Of a stretch of DNA of 64,000 nt, positions 33,641 through 42,340 are shown one piece after another. Position 1 is the first letter of the stretch. Each line of letters begins with the position of its first letter. This DNA is from Parvularcula sp964556115 (GTDB lineage Bacteria; Pseudomonadota; Alphaproteobacteria; Caulobacterales; Parvularculaceae): positions 124,001 through 188,000 of the forward strand of contig CAZKVC010000002.1 in NCBI GenBank assembly GCA_964556115.1. Reading direction: 5' to 3'. The notes below the pieces were generated by a model. That model saw only the letters and a list, made by a program, of their open reading frames with translations, had not been told where the DNA came from and did not search any database. The position numbers and the translations under genes are program-made.

Positions 33641-34813
33641 GTGCTCCAACCATTCGCCTTTCACGGCGTGAAGACCGTCATATTCGAATCCGGCGCCTCC
33701 GCGCGCATTTCCGAGCCCCTCGGCGGCATGCTCGGCGACCGGGTCCTGGTGGTGACCGATCCGGGTCTGATGAAGCTCGGCCTGCCCGGCCCGATGCTCG
33801 ACAGCCTTCACCGCTCCGGCACCGATGTCTCGCTTTTCCATGACGTGGAGGAGGACCCATCGCGCTCCACCCTCGAGCGGGCGGTGGCTCTGGCCAAGGA
33901 GGACGGCATCACCGGGGTCATCGGCTTCGGCGGCGGCTCCTCCATGGATATCGCCAAGCTGACCGCGCTCCTCGCCGGATCGGGCGAGAACCTCGACGAA
34001 GCCTGGGGGGTCGGCAACGCGAAGGGGCCGAGATTGCCGCTCGCGCTCATTCCGACAACGGCCGGCACCGGGTCCGAAGTGACGCCGGTGTCGATCATCA
34101 CCCTTCCAGACGACGAAAAGCGCGGGGTGTCCTCGCCGCTTCTCATCCCCGACGCGGCGATCCTGGATCCGGACCTCACCTTCGGCCTGCCGCCGCACAT
34201 CACCGCGGCGACGGGCATCGACGCCATGGTCCACGCGATCGAGGCCTACACGTCGACAAGCGCCAACAACAATCCGCTGAGCCGCAGCTCCGCCATCGAG
34301 GCGCTCGCGCTCCTGGGGCCGAACATCGAAAAGGCTGTCCGCCAGCCCAAGAGCGCCGAGGCGCGCGGCGCCATGCTGCTCGGCGCGATGCTCGCCGGCC
34401 AGGCTTTCGCCAACGCGCCCGTGGCAGCCGTCCATGCGCTGGCCTATCCTGTGGGCGGACGGTTCCACGTGCCCCACGGCCTCTCCAACAGCCTCGTTCT
34501 TCCCCATGTCCTGAGATTCAATGCGGCGGGTTCGGAGGATGCGCGTCTCGCCTATGCCGAGCTTGCGCCCCACGCGTTCCCGAAGATCCCGAGCACGGAC
34601 GGCAGCCAGGCGGCGAGCGCCGCCTTCATCGAGCGGCTTGCCGCGCTGGCCAGGGATCTTGGCCTGAAGACCCGCCTCCGCGATGTCGGGATCACCCGCG
34701 ACGACCTGCCAATGCTCGCGGCCGACGCCATGAAGCAGCAGCGCCTTCTCGTGAACAATCCCCGTGAGGTGAGCGAGCGGGACGCTCTTGCGATCTACGA
34801 GCAGGCCTATTGA
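33641..34813 (+). CDS. Iron-containing alcohol dehydrogenase
   Basis: A 390-residue group III (Fe-type) NAD(P)-dependent dehydrogenase. The nucleotide site GGGSSMD (about 97-103) and the metal ligands D194, H198, H265 and H279 (GIDAMVHAIEAY; VHALAYPVGG...PHG) are all present. The position four after H265 is Tyr rather than the His of FucO-type enzymes, as in some hydroxyacid-oxoacid transhydrogenase relatives. GTG start 7 bp after the pnt alpha part 2 stop, with AAGGAAGGG upstream, and a 1-base overlap with the thioesterase downstream. Substrate unknown. Confidence 0.9.
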   Translation: MLQPFAFHGVKTVIFESGASARISEPLGGMLGDRVLVVTDPGLMKLGLPGPMLDSLHRSGTDVSLFHDVEEDPSRSTLERAVALAKEDGITGVIGFGGGSSMDIAKLTALLAGSGENLDEAWGVGNAKGPRLPLALIPTTAGTGSEVTPVSIITLPDDEKRGVSSPLLIPDAAILDPDLTFGLPPHITAATGIDAMVHAIEAYTSTSANNNPLSRSSAIEALALLGPNIEKAVRQPKSAEARGAMLLGAMLAGQAFANAPVAAVHALAYPVGGRFHVPHGLSNSLVLPHVLRFNAAGSEDARLAYAELAPHAFPKIPSTDGSQAASAAFIERLAALARDLGLKTRLRDVGITRDDLPMLAADAMKQQRLLVNNPREVSERDALAIYEQAY

Positions 34814-35250
34814 TGGCGGAGCGTCGGAGGCCGGGCCGGAGGGGCGACTACAAGGCGTTCGTCGAACTGACGACGCGCTGGAACGACAATGATGTCTACG
34901 GACATATGAACAATGTCGTCCACTACGCGCTCTTCGACACGGCGGTGAACCAGTACCTGATCGAGCAGGGCGCGCTCGACATTCATCATGGCGAGCAGAT
35001 CGGCCTCGTGGTCCATACCGAATGCCACTACTTCGCCGAGATGGCCTATCCCGACCGGGTCAGCGCCGGCATCAGGGCCGAGAGGGTGGGCAACAGCTCC
35101 GTCACCTACGGCGTCGGGCTCTTCCGCAATGACAGCGACGAAGCCGCCGCCGAGGGTCAGTTCACCCATGTCTATGTCGGACGCCAGACCCGCCGGCCGG
35201 CCGAACTGTCGGCTGCGCTTCGCGCCTGCGTCGAGGAGATCGCGGCATGA
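34813..35250 (+). CDS. Hotdog-fold acyl-CoA thioesterase (4HBT/YbgC type)
   Basis: 145 residues. The DVYGHMNNVVHYALFDTAVN motif (D27 and H31 region) is the catalytic signature of the 4-hydroxybenzoyl-CoA thioesterase/YbgC group, which hydrolyses acyl-CoA esters. The start ATG overlaps the dehydrogenase stop, and the stop overlaps the next gene by 4 bp. Lying inside the pnt cluster, it may act in one short pathway with the dehydrogenase; substrate not predictable. Confidence 0.85.
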   Translation: MAERRRPGRRGDYKAFVELTTRWNDNDVYGHMNNVVHYALFDTAVNQYLIEQGALDIHHGEQIGLVVHTECHYFAEMAYPDRVSAGIRAERVGNSSVTYGVGLFRNDSDEAAAEGQFTHVYVGRQTRRPAELSAALRACVEEIAA

Positions 35251-35675
35251 GGCGGGCCGTCCTCGTTCTCTGCGCGCTGCCGCTCTCGGCCTGCGTGTCC
35301 TTCACTGGAGCGTCGGACGTCGCCTACCCGGAGGGCGAGCGCTATGCCGGGATCGTGGCATGGCGCCCGGTGGCGACGTTTCTGGGCCTGCCCGGCATGG
35401 CCGTACCGATCCCGCCTCACTTCACCGTTGCCGACTGCTTCGAGGGCGGTTGGGGCGCCGACCTGCCTGGGTTGGTCATCGGGAGCAACCCCGTTAGCCG
35501 GGTCTGCCGGCAGTATCGGGGCGTCGATTTGCGGGAGACGGGCCCGGAGACCCTCGACTGTTTCGAGCGGGCGGAAACGCGTTTCGGCCCGCAATACCTC
35601 CAGCCCTGGCTGAGCGAGAACGACAGCGAGCCTTGCGCCGCTCTCGTTGCCGAGATTCAGCGCGGAAGAAAGTAG
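35247..35675 (+). CDS. Hypothetical lipoprotein
   Basis: 142 residues with a short lipoprotein signal (MRRAVLVLCALPLSAC, lipobox LSAC, acylated Cys16). The mature part is Cys-rich (Cys in ADCFEG, SRVCRQY, LDCFERA, EPCAAL) and could form two periplasmic disulfides. I do not recognise a family. Overlaps the thioesterase by 4 bp and lies 6 bp before pntB, so it is almost certainly co-transcribed. Confidence 0.65.
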   Translation: MRRAVLVLCALPLSACVSFTGASDVAYPEGERYAGIVAWRPVATFLGLPGMAVPIPPHFTVADCFEGGWGADLPGLVIGSNPVSRVCRQYRGVDLRETGPETLDCFERAETRFGPQYLQPWLSENDSEPCAALVAEIQRGRK

Positions 35676-35681
35676 CACGCC

Positions 35682-37094
35682 ATGAGCACCAACCTGACCG
35701 CCATACTTTATATCGTCGCGGGGATCATGTTCATCCTGGCGCTGCGCGGGCTGAGCTCGCCGGCGACCTCCCGCGCGGGCAACCGCAACGGCATGATCGG
35801 CATGGCGATCGCGGTCTTCGCGACGCTGTTCTCGGAGCGTTTCCTCGAGGCTGCGGGGACGAGTGCATGGCTGCTGGTGATCCTGGCCGTTGCGGCAGGG
35901 GCCATCCCCGGGGCGATCATCGCGCGCAAGGTGGCGATGACCTCCATGCCCCAGCTCGTTGCCGCCTTCCACGCGCTGGTGGGCATGGCAGCGGTCCTGA
36001 TCGCATGGTCCGCCTTCCTCGCGCCCCGCGCCTACGGCATCGGCGCGCCGGGGGCGGTCGAGGCGCAGGCCATGGTCGAGATGTCGCTCGGCGTCTTCAT
36101 CGGCGCCGTGACCTTTTCGGGTTCGGTCATTGCGTTCCTCAAGCTCGACGGCCGGATGAAGGGCAAACCGATCCTCCTGCCCGCCCGCCATCTCATCAAT
36201 ATCGGCCTCGCGGCAGGCGCGCTTCTTCTCGTGGTCGTCTTGAGCTCGGGGGTCCAGAACCCGGGGCTCTTCTTCGTCCTGACGATCATCGCCTTCGCGC
36301 TCGGCGTTCTTCTCATCATCCCCATCGGCGGCGCGGACATGCCTGTCGTGGTCTCGATGCTGAACAGCTATTCGGGCTGGGCCGCGGCGGGCATCGGCTT
36401 CACGCTGCAGAACATGGCGCTGATCATCACCGGCGCCCTGGTCGGCGCCTCGGGGGCGATCCTCAGCTACATCATGTGCAAGGGCATGAACCGCAGCTTC
36501 ATCTCGGTGATTCTCGGCGGTTTCGGCGGCGACGACGAGGCGGCGGCGGGCGGCGATACAGAGGACCGCCCGGTCAAGCAGGGCTCGGCCGAGGACGCGG
36601 CCTTCATCATGAAGAACGCAGGCAAGGTCATCATCGTCCCCGGCTACGGCATGGCCGTCGCCCAGGCCCAGCATGCCCTTCGCGAGATGGCTGATGTCCT
36701 CAAGGAAGAAGGCGTCGACGTGCGCTATGCCATCCACCCGGTGGCGGGCCGCATGCCGGGGCACATGAACGTCCTCCTCGCCGAGGCGAACGTGCCCTAT
36801 GACGAGGTCTTCGAGCTCGAGGACATCAATTCGGAGTTCTCCGGCGCCGACGTCGCCTTCGTCATCGGGGCCAATGACGTCACCAACCCGGCGGCCAAGA
36901 CCGACAAGAGTTCGGCCATCTACGGCATGCCCATTCTCGATGTCGAAAACGCCGGCACCGTGCTCTTCGTCAAGCGCGGCATGTCGGCGGGCTATGCCGG
37001 GGTGCAGAACGAGCTCTTCTTCCGCGACAACACCATGATGCTTTTCGGCGACGCCAAGAAGATGTGCGAAGAGATCGTCAAGGCCATGGACTGA
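35682..37094 (+). CDS. pntB: NAD(P) transhydrogenase subunit beta
   Basis: 470 residues: about nine membrane helices (residues 1-280, with MISMLNSYSGWAAA-like VVSMLNSYSGWAAAGIGF) and the C-terminal NADP(H)-binding domain III (IIVPGYGMAVAQAQHAL, HPVAGRMPGHMNVLLAEA, VIGANDVTNPAA). Completes the transhydrogenase with the two alpha parts, from which it is separated by about 2 kb of other genes. Confidence 0.95.
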   Translation: MSTNLTAILYIVAGIMFILALRGLSSPATSRAGNRNGMIGMAIAVFATLFSERFLEAAGTSAWLLVILAVAAGAIPGAIIARKVAMTSMPQLVAAFHALVGMAAVLIAWSAFLAPRAYGIGAPGAVEAQAMVEMSLGVFIGAVTFSGSVIAFLKLDGRMKGKPILLPARHLINIGLAAGALLLVVVLSSGVQNPGLFFVLTIIAFALGVLLIIPIGGADMPVVVSMLNSYSGWAAAGIGFTLQNMALIITGALVGASGAILSYIMCKGMNRSFISVILGGFGGDDEAAAGGDTEDRPVKQGSAEDAAFIMKNAGKVIIVPGYGMAVAQAQHALREMADVLKEEGVDVRYAIHPVAGRMPGHMNVLLAEANVPYDEVFELEDINSEFSGADVAFVIGANDVTNPAAKTDKSSAIYGMPILDVENAGTVLFVKRGMSAGYAGVQNELFFRDNTMMLFGDAKKMCEEIVKAMD

Positions 37095-37175
37095 ACCGGC
37101 CGGTTCTTCATGGACGGCTCACGGGTGCTACGCTAAGGGCCGCGACAAACTCACTCACAAGACGAGGGCTACGCC

Positions 37176-37412
37176 ATGGATCTCGCCAAGAAAGACACCG
37201 ACAAGCTGCCCGACGACATGATCGAGCACCGCGCCTCCACCTATCAGACGCTTATGAATGTGGGCTATGTCTGGGGCCTGCCGATCGTCCTTGCGATCGT
37301 GATGTTCCTGACCCTGCTGCTGCTCAATGTCGGTGGTTTCACGAGCCTCATCATCGCCTTCTTCACCTGGCTTGGCGTTTTGGGCCTCTCCAAGACCTTC
37401 TTCGTTCACTAG
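37176..37412 (+). CDS. Small membrane protein, aa3-type cytochrome c oxidase subunit IV-like
   Basis: 78 residues: charged, soluble N-terminus (MDLAKKDTDKLPDDMIEHRAS) then two hydrophobic stretches (GLPIVLAIVMFLTLLLLNV; SLIIAFFTWLGVLG). Size and layout resemble the short alphaproteobacterial aa3 oxidase subunit IV, sometimes encoded beside pnt genes, but the motif match is weak. Alternative: an unrelated small membrane protein. It follows pntB by 81 bp, with a GAGGG site. Confidence 0.55.
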   Translation: MDLAKKDTDKLPDDMIEHRASTYQTLMNVGYVWGLPIVLAIVMFLTLLLLNVGGFTSLIIAFFTWLGVLGLSKTFFVH

Positions 37413-37441
37413 CTGAAGGCCGGCCTTGGGAGTTTGCAGCC

Positions 37442-38662
37442 ATGGCCACGCGCCTCCTCGCCATCGTCATCGGCTTTGCCCTGTCCGCCTGCAATCCGAC
37501 GGTCGCAACCCCGGTGATGCCGGGTGAGGGCGCGGGCGGCGAGGGAACGCGGCTGCGCGTCGCCACCTTCAACGTCTCGCTCTACCGCGATCAGGAAGGA
37601 GTTCTGATCGAAGAGCTTCGAGGGCCGCCAGGCGATCAGCTCAAGGCCATCGCCACGATCATCGAAGAGGTCGATCCGGACATCCTCGTTCTGAACGAGT
37701 TCGATTATGATGCAGGCGGCGAGGCTCTGGATCTCTTCGCTGACGGCCTGCCGATAGCCTATCCGCACCGCGTCGCGCTCGCTTCCAACACGGGCGAAGC
37801 GACCGGCCTCGATCTTGACGGCGACGGCACGGCCGAGCATCCGGTCGGCGAAAGGGCCTACGGCAATGACGCGTTCGGCTACGGCGCCTTTCCCGGTCAG
37901 TATGCGATCGCGCTTCTCTCCAAGCATCCGATCGAAGAAGGCCGTATCCGGACCTTCCGCAAACTGAAGTGGCAGGACATGCCGGCCAATCTCCTGCCTG
38001 CGGATCACTACGCGCAGGAGGCGCGGGAGATCCTGCGCCTTTCCTCCAAGACCCACGCGGTCGTCCCCGTCCAGGTCGAGGACGAGACCGTTCACATGGT
38101 CCTCGCCCACCCCACGCCGCCTGGCTTCGATGGGCCCGAAGACAGGAATGGCCGCCGCAACCATGATGAGATCCGGCTTCTCGAGGCGATCATCGCCCAG
38201 CCGGATGCGGCGTGGCTGAAGGACGATCAGGGCGGGGAAGGCGGCCTCGCTGAAGGCGCCTATTTCGTCATTGCCGGCGACCTCAATGCGGACCCGGCCG
38301 ATGGCGACCGCGTGGCGGGAACCGACCGCTCCGCCATCGAGGCGCTGCTTTCGCATCCACTGACAACCGATCCCGGGCCGCGAAGCGCGGGCGGCAGCGA
38401 CGCGGCCGAACGCCAGAAGGGAAAGAACCCCTCCCAGTCGGGCGATCCGGCTCTCGACACCGCCGATTTTTCGGACCGCAGCATCGGCAATCTCAGGGTC
38501 GATTACGTCATTCCGTCGGCCAACATGTCGGTGGAGAGCAGCGGCGTCTTCTGGCCCGCCGGCGACGAGCCGCTCCACCGCCTGACCGGGCCGGGCTATC
38601 CGCCCGTCAGTTCCGACCACCGTCTTGTCTGGGTCGATCTGGTTCTGCCAAGAAACCGGTGA
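37442..38662 (+). CDS. Endonuclease/exonuclease/phosphatase-family lipoprotein
   Basis: 406 residues from ATG 37442 with lipobox FALSAC (Cys17). The DNase I-like fold is visible: VATFNVSL (metal Asn), ILVLNEFDYD (metal Glu), VIAGDLNADP and a late VSSDHRLVWVDL (catalytic Asp-His). Such secreted members hydrolyse phosphodiesters (extracellular DNA, phospholipid or phosphoesters). The frame extends upstream to 37064 across the previous gene in another frame, which is a shadow. Confidence 0.85.
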   Translation: MATRLLAIVIGFALSACNPTVATPVMPGEGAGGEGTRLRVATFNVSLYRDQEGVLIEELRGPPGDQLKAIATIIEEVDPDILVLNEFDYDAGGEALDLFADGLPIAYPHRVALASNTGEATGLDLDGDGTAEHPVGERAYGNDAFGYGAFPGQYAIALLSKHPIEEGRIRTFRKLKWQDMPANLLPADHYAQEAREILRLSSKTHAVVPVQVEDETVHMVLAHPTPPGFDGPEDRNGRRNHDEIRLLEAIIAQPDAAWLKDDQGGEGGLAEGAYFVIAGDLNADPADGDRVAGTDRSAIEALLSHPLTTDPGPRSAGGSDAAERQKGKNPSQSGDPALDTADFSDRSIGNLRVDYVIPSANMSVESSGVFWPAGDEPLHRLTGPGYPPVSSDHRLVWVDLVLPRNR

Positions 38663-38692
38663 CCCTTCGGGGGCGTTTGGTGTTGGCAGCAC

Positions 38693-39505
38693 ATGACACG
38701 GATCGCCCATCTCTCCGACCTGCATTTCGGACGAACAGACGAGCTGCAGCTCACCACCCTCGGTGCCCATCTGAGAGCGCATGACATCGACCATGTCATC
38801 GTCACGGGCGACCTGACCCAGTCCGGCCGTAAGCAGGAATTCAGCGCGGCCAGGCAATGGTTCGCCGATCTGCAGCTTCCCTCGATCGCCGTGCCCGGCA
38901 ATCACGACACCCCGGTGCGCAACATCGTCTCGCGCTTCATCGATCCCTGGGGCCGCTACCAGCAATATTCAGGCTTCGAGGAGGAGCCGGTGGTCCATGA
39001 AGACCGTTTCGTCTTCGCGGGCCTCAACTCGGCCCGCCGCATGCGCCCCTCCCTCGACTGGTCGACGGGCAAGCTCGACAGCGAACAGCTCCTGCGCATC
39101 TCGGACCATTTCGATCAGGCCGAGGACCGCGTGAAGCTGTGCGGCTTCCACCACCCCCTCAAGGGGTTCGAGGATGCGGGAAAAGCCGGTCAGGCCGTCC
39201 TGCCGGGTACGGAAGAAGTGCTGGCAACCCTTGCTGCGGCCAAGGTGGACCTCGTGATGAACGGCCACGTTCACAAGGCGCGCATCTCGATTGTGGAGGA
39301 AGAGGGCTGGAGCTTCCTTCTCAGCCAGGCCGGAACGGCCGTCTCCACCCGCCTCCGGGGCGAGGAGGCGAGCTACAATGTCATTGAAGTGAACGGTCAG
39401 GACGACCTTAAACTCTCCGTCCACCGATGGGGGGCGAACGCTTTTGCCGAAGAAAGCGTTCATTCCTTCGTTCGGGGAGATGAGGGCTGGAGAGAGAAAG
39501 CATGA
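38693..39505 (+). CDS. Calcineurin-like metallophosphoesterase
   Basis: 270 residues with the complete dimetal phosphoesterase set: LSDLHFG, VTGDLTQSG, PGNHD, FHHP and NGHVHKAR. These cleave phosphomono- or diesters (cyclic nucleotide or lipid phosphates); substrate not deducible. Overlaps the following DAG-kinase-like gene by 4 bp, suggesting a paired role in phospholipid turnover. Confidence 0.85.
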   Translation: MTRIAHLSDLHFGRTDELQLTTLGAHLRAHDIDHVIVTGDLTQSGRKQEFSAARQWFADLQLPSIAVPGNHDTPVRNIVSRFIDPWGRYQQYSGFEEEPVVHEDRFVFAGLNSARRMRPSLDWSTGKLDSEQLLRISDHFDQAEDRVKLCGFHHPLKGFEDAGKAGQAVLPGTEEVLATLAAAKVDLVMNGHVHKARISIVEEEGWSFLLSQAGTAVSTRLRGEEASYNVIEVNGQDDLKLSVHRWGANAFAEESVHSFVRGDEGWREKA

Positions 39506-40410
39506 CGGGTACACTTCACGTCCTTATCAATGAACTGTCCGGCCGCGCCGGGGGGGAGGGGTGCGACCGGGTCAAGGAAGACCTGCGCCGCGCCGTTCCA
39601 CGCGGTATGTCGATCGACTTCACCGTCGCCCATGTCCCGGACCTCATGGAGGTGGCGAAGGACCTCGATACCGACGCCATTGCCACCGCCGGCGGTGACG
39701 GAACCATTGCGGCCATCGGCAGTGTCCTTGCGAACCGAAAGGACGCCCCGGTCTTCATCCCGCTGCCCTACGGCACGGCCAATCTCATTCCCCGGGACCT
39801 GCTGATGCCGATGGAGCCGTCCGATGCTCTGCATGCGTCGCTCAAGGCTCCCTACCGCTATATCGATTTCGTGCAGGCCGGAAAGCAGGGGCTCCTTCAT
39901 TCCGCCGCCTTCGGCAATTTCGCCGAGATGGCGGAAGATCGCGAAAGCTTCCGCAAGGCGCCGACATTCGGCGATGCGCTGGGCGCGGCGGCGGCGATGT
40001 GGGAGGATTTCGTCGAGACCCGCGACGACCCCTACCGCATCACGATCGACGGCGAGGCCATGGAGATCGACAGCAGCGCCGTCTTCGTGACCAACAATCC
40101 CATCACCCATGGCGTGGGCGGCGTGCCCCGCCGCGAGGCGCTCGATGGCGGCAGGATGATCGTCTACATTTCCCGCTCGGGCGGGGTCTTCGGTCTCCTG
40201 CAGCACGTCATCGAGGCGATGCGCGGGGATTTCGACGACAGCGAAGACTTCTTCCGGTTCGCCGCCAACCAGGTGACCGTCGAAACCCTCGGGCGGGAGC
40301 TGCACTACACCATCGACGGCGAGCCGAGCCGCGACAAGGCCGCGATCACCTTCCAGATGAAGCCCAGCAGCCTGAAAGTGCCCGATCTTCGCGACCGGGT
40401 TCCTTCCTGA
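39502..40410 (+). CDS. Diacylglycerol kinase-family lipid kinase
   Basis: 302 residues with the catalytic GGDGTIAA loop (64-71) and PYGTANLIPRDL, typical of DAGK_cat proteins (DgkB/YegS/LCB5 type) that phosphorylate lipid alcohols. The C-terminal beta-sandwich with ELHYTIDGEP is present. Overlaps the phosphoesterase gene (ATGA). Confidence 0.85.
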   Translation: MTGTLHVLINELSGRAGGEGCDRVKEDLRRAVPRGMSIDFTVAHVPDLMEVAKDLDTDAIATAGGDGTIAAIGSVLANRKDAPVFIPLPYGTANLIPRDLLMPMEPSDALHASLKAPYRYIDFVQAGKQGLLHSAAFGNFAEMAEDRESFRKAPTFGDALGAAAAMWEDFVETRDDPYRITIDGEAMEIDSSAVFVTNNPITHGVGGVPRREALDGGRMIVYISRSGGVFGLLQHVIEAMRGDFDDSEDFFRFAANQVTVETLGRELHYTIDGEPSRDKAAITFQMKPSSLKVPDLRDRVPS

Positions 40411-40452
40411 GCCGCATCGCGGTAACTGGGCCCAGCTTTTCAGGAGACCGCC

Positions 40453-41166
40453 ATGCCCACCATCGCCTTTCTTCGCCACGGCCAGTCGCAGTGGAACCTC
40501 GAGAACCGGTTCACTGGGTGGGTGGATGTCGACCTGACGGAGAAGGGCGTGGCCGAGGCGCGCCGGGCGGGCATGCTCCTGAAGGACAGCGGCACCGCCT
40601 TCGACGGCTGCTTCACCTCTGTCCAGACCCGCGCCATCCGTACGCTGAACCTCGCGCTGGAGGAGATGGGCGAGCTCTGGCTCCCGGTCATCAAGAACTG
40701 GCGCCTGAACGAGCGGCACTATGGCGGGCTGACCGGTCTCGACAAGCAGGAGACCCGCGACAAGCACGGCGACGAGCAGGTCCATATCTGGCGGCGTAGT
40801 TACGATACGCCGCCGCCGGTTCTGGAAGACGCTTCGGCGTTCCCCAGCCTCTCCGACCGGCGGTACCGCGGGATCGACGTTCCGAAGACGGAGAGCCTCA
40901 AGCTTACCTTGGAGCGGACCCAGCCCTATTTCGAAGAGGCGATCGCGCCCGCGCTGCGCGCAAGGCAGAACCTTATCATCGCGGCGCATGGCAATTCGCT
41001 GCGGGCGCTGGTGAAGATCCTGTTCGGTGTCAGCGACGACGACATTCCGGGCATCGAGATCCCCACCGGCAACCCGCTGCTGATCGAGCTCGGGGACGAC
41101 CTCAAACCGCAAAGCGCGCGCTATCTCGACGAAGAGAGGGCGAGCCCGCTTCCCGCCGGTTACTGA
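40453..41166 (+). CDS. gpmA: 2,3-bisphosphoglycerate-dependent phosphoglycerate mutase
   Basis: 237 residues. RHGQSQWNLENRFTGWVDVDLT with phospho-acceptor H9, ERHYGGLTGLDK, and the second catalytic His in AAHGNSLRALVK are characteristic of dPGM, which interconverts 3- and 2-phosphoglycerate in glycolysis. AGGAGA ribosome site upstream; the stop overlaps the hydrolase start (TGATG). Confidence 0.95.
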   Translation: MPTIAFLRHGQSQWNLENRFTGWVDVDLTEKGVAEARRAGMLLKDSGTAFDGCFTSVQTRAIRTLNLALEEMGELWLPVIKNWRLNERHYGGLTGLDKQETRDKHGDEQVHIWRRSYDTPPPVLEDASAFPSLSDRRYRGIDVPKTESLKLTLERTQPYFEEAIAPALRARQNLIIAAHGNSLRALVKILFGVSDDDIPGIEIPTGNPLLIELGDDLKPQSARYLDEERASPLPAGY

Positions 41167-42077
41167 TGGATTACCCCCACGAGCTGCCGGACGAGAGCGA
41201 GCTTTCCGTCCGTCGGGTGAAGGCTGGCGGTCTTCACCTCGCGCTTCGGCTTTGGGGCGATCGGCAAAAGCCACTCATCCTCCTGCAGCACGGCGGTAAG
41301 GATCACGGCAGGAGCTGGGACTGGACCGTCAGAGAGCTGATGGACCACTATTGCGTGGCTGTCCCCGACCTGCGCGGCCACGGGGACAGCGACCGTCCGA
41401 GCGGGTGGGGCTATGACACCATCGACTTCATCAGCGACCTTGCCTTCATCGTCGAGCATCTGGTGGAGGACGGTTTCAAAGCGCCGTTTCCCGTCGTCGG
41501 ACATTCGCTGGGCGGTAACATCGCCCTTCACTACGCAGCGGCGCAGCCCCACCGGGTGAAGGCGGCAGTGTCGATCGAAGGCCTGGGCTTCAGCCAGAAA
41601 AGCTATGACGAAGTGGTCGCGAAGCCGTTGGCCGCGCGTTACCGCGATGCGCTCGAGCGCCGCCTTAAGGTCGCTTCGCGCGCGCCTCGCAACTTTCGGA
41701 GCCGGGACGAGGGGATCAAGCGGCTCGCGGCGCTGCACAAGCAGCTTCATCCGCAGCAGGCGGAGCATCTCGGCCGCCATGCCCTTCGCGAAGAGGGCGA
41801 GGGCTGGACCTGGAAGCATGATCCGCTGCTCGCCTTCAGCTCGATCCGGCCCGTTCCACCTTCGGAGTACGGGCCAGTCTACGGGTCGATCGAGGTGCCG
41901 GTGCTGCTGATCTACGGCAAGGACAGCTGGGCTTCGAGCCCGCGTGAGGATGGCCGCGCAAATGTCTTCCAGAATGGACGCCTGGTCGAAATCGAAAAGG
42001 CCGGACATTGGCCCCATCACGACCAATTCGACGTTTTCATCGAAACCCTGAAGCCGTTCCTGAGCGAGACCGCATGA
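41166..42077 (+). CDS. Alpha/beta hydrolase
   Basis: 303 residues. Nucleophile elbow GHSLGG (Ser114), oxyanion-region QHGGKDHGRSWD, the DLRGHGDSDRP acid loop and a late catalytic His in GHWPHHDQ. Probably an esterase or related ester/epoxide hydrolase; substrate unknown. One-base overlap with gpmA and 4-bp overlap with the next gene. Confidence 0.85.
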   Translation: MDYPHELPDESELSVRRVKAGGLHLALRLWGDRQKPLILLQHGGKDHGRSWDWTVRELMDHYCVAVPDLRGHGDSDRPSGWGYDTIDFISDLAFIVEHLVEDGFKAPFPVVGHSLGGNIALHYAAAQPHRVKAAVSIEGLGFSQKSYDEVVAKPLAARYRDALERRLKVASRAPRNFRSRDEGIKRLAALHKQLHPQQAEHLGRHALREEGEGWTWKHDPLLAFSSIRPVPPSEYGPVYGSIEVPVLLIYGKDSWASSPREDGRANVFQNGRLVEIEKAGHWPHHDQFDVFIETLKPFLSETA

Positions 42078-42340
42078 CCGACCTTCAAAAAGCGCAGACC
42101 AAGCTGATCGTCGCGGTACTGATCGACGTCGCCGATTTCTTCATCGGCCGCATTCCCGGTTTCGGAACGCTGTTCGATCTCGCCGCCACCGCGCTTGCCG
42201 TCGCGATGTTCGGCTGGAAGGGCTTCGCCTATGCGTGGGAGGTCCTGGACGTCACCGACCAGGTCGACGGCTTCGTTCCCACACTGACGCTTCTTGCCCT
42301 TGCCGAATGGCGCGAGGCTAAGGCTGCGGCGGAGCGCTAG
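42074..42340 (+). CDS. Small hypothetical membrane-associated protein
   Basis: 88 residues from ATG 42074. One or two short hydrophobic stretches (KLIVAVLIDVADFFIG, LFDLAATALAVAMFGW) and an amphipathic C-terminal helix. No family recognised. Translationally coupled to the hydrolase and converging on the epimerase gene with a 4-bp overlap. Confidence 0.6.
   Translation: MTDLQKAQTKLIVAVLIDVADFFIGRIPGFGTLFDLAATALAVAMFGWKGFAYAWEVLDVTDQVDGFVPTLTLLALAEWREAKAAAER

Noticed and set aside
37064..37441. Long upstream extension of the nuclease-family lipoprotein frame
   Set aside because: It overlaps the cytochrome-oxidase-like gene; the lipoprotein signal fixes the start at 37442.
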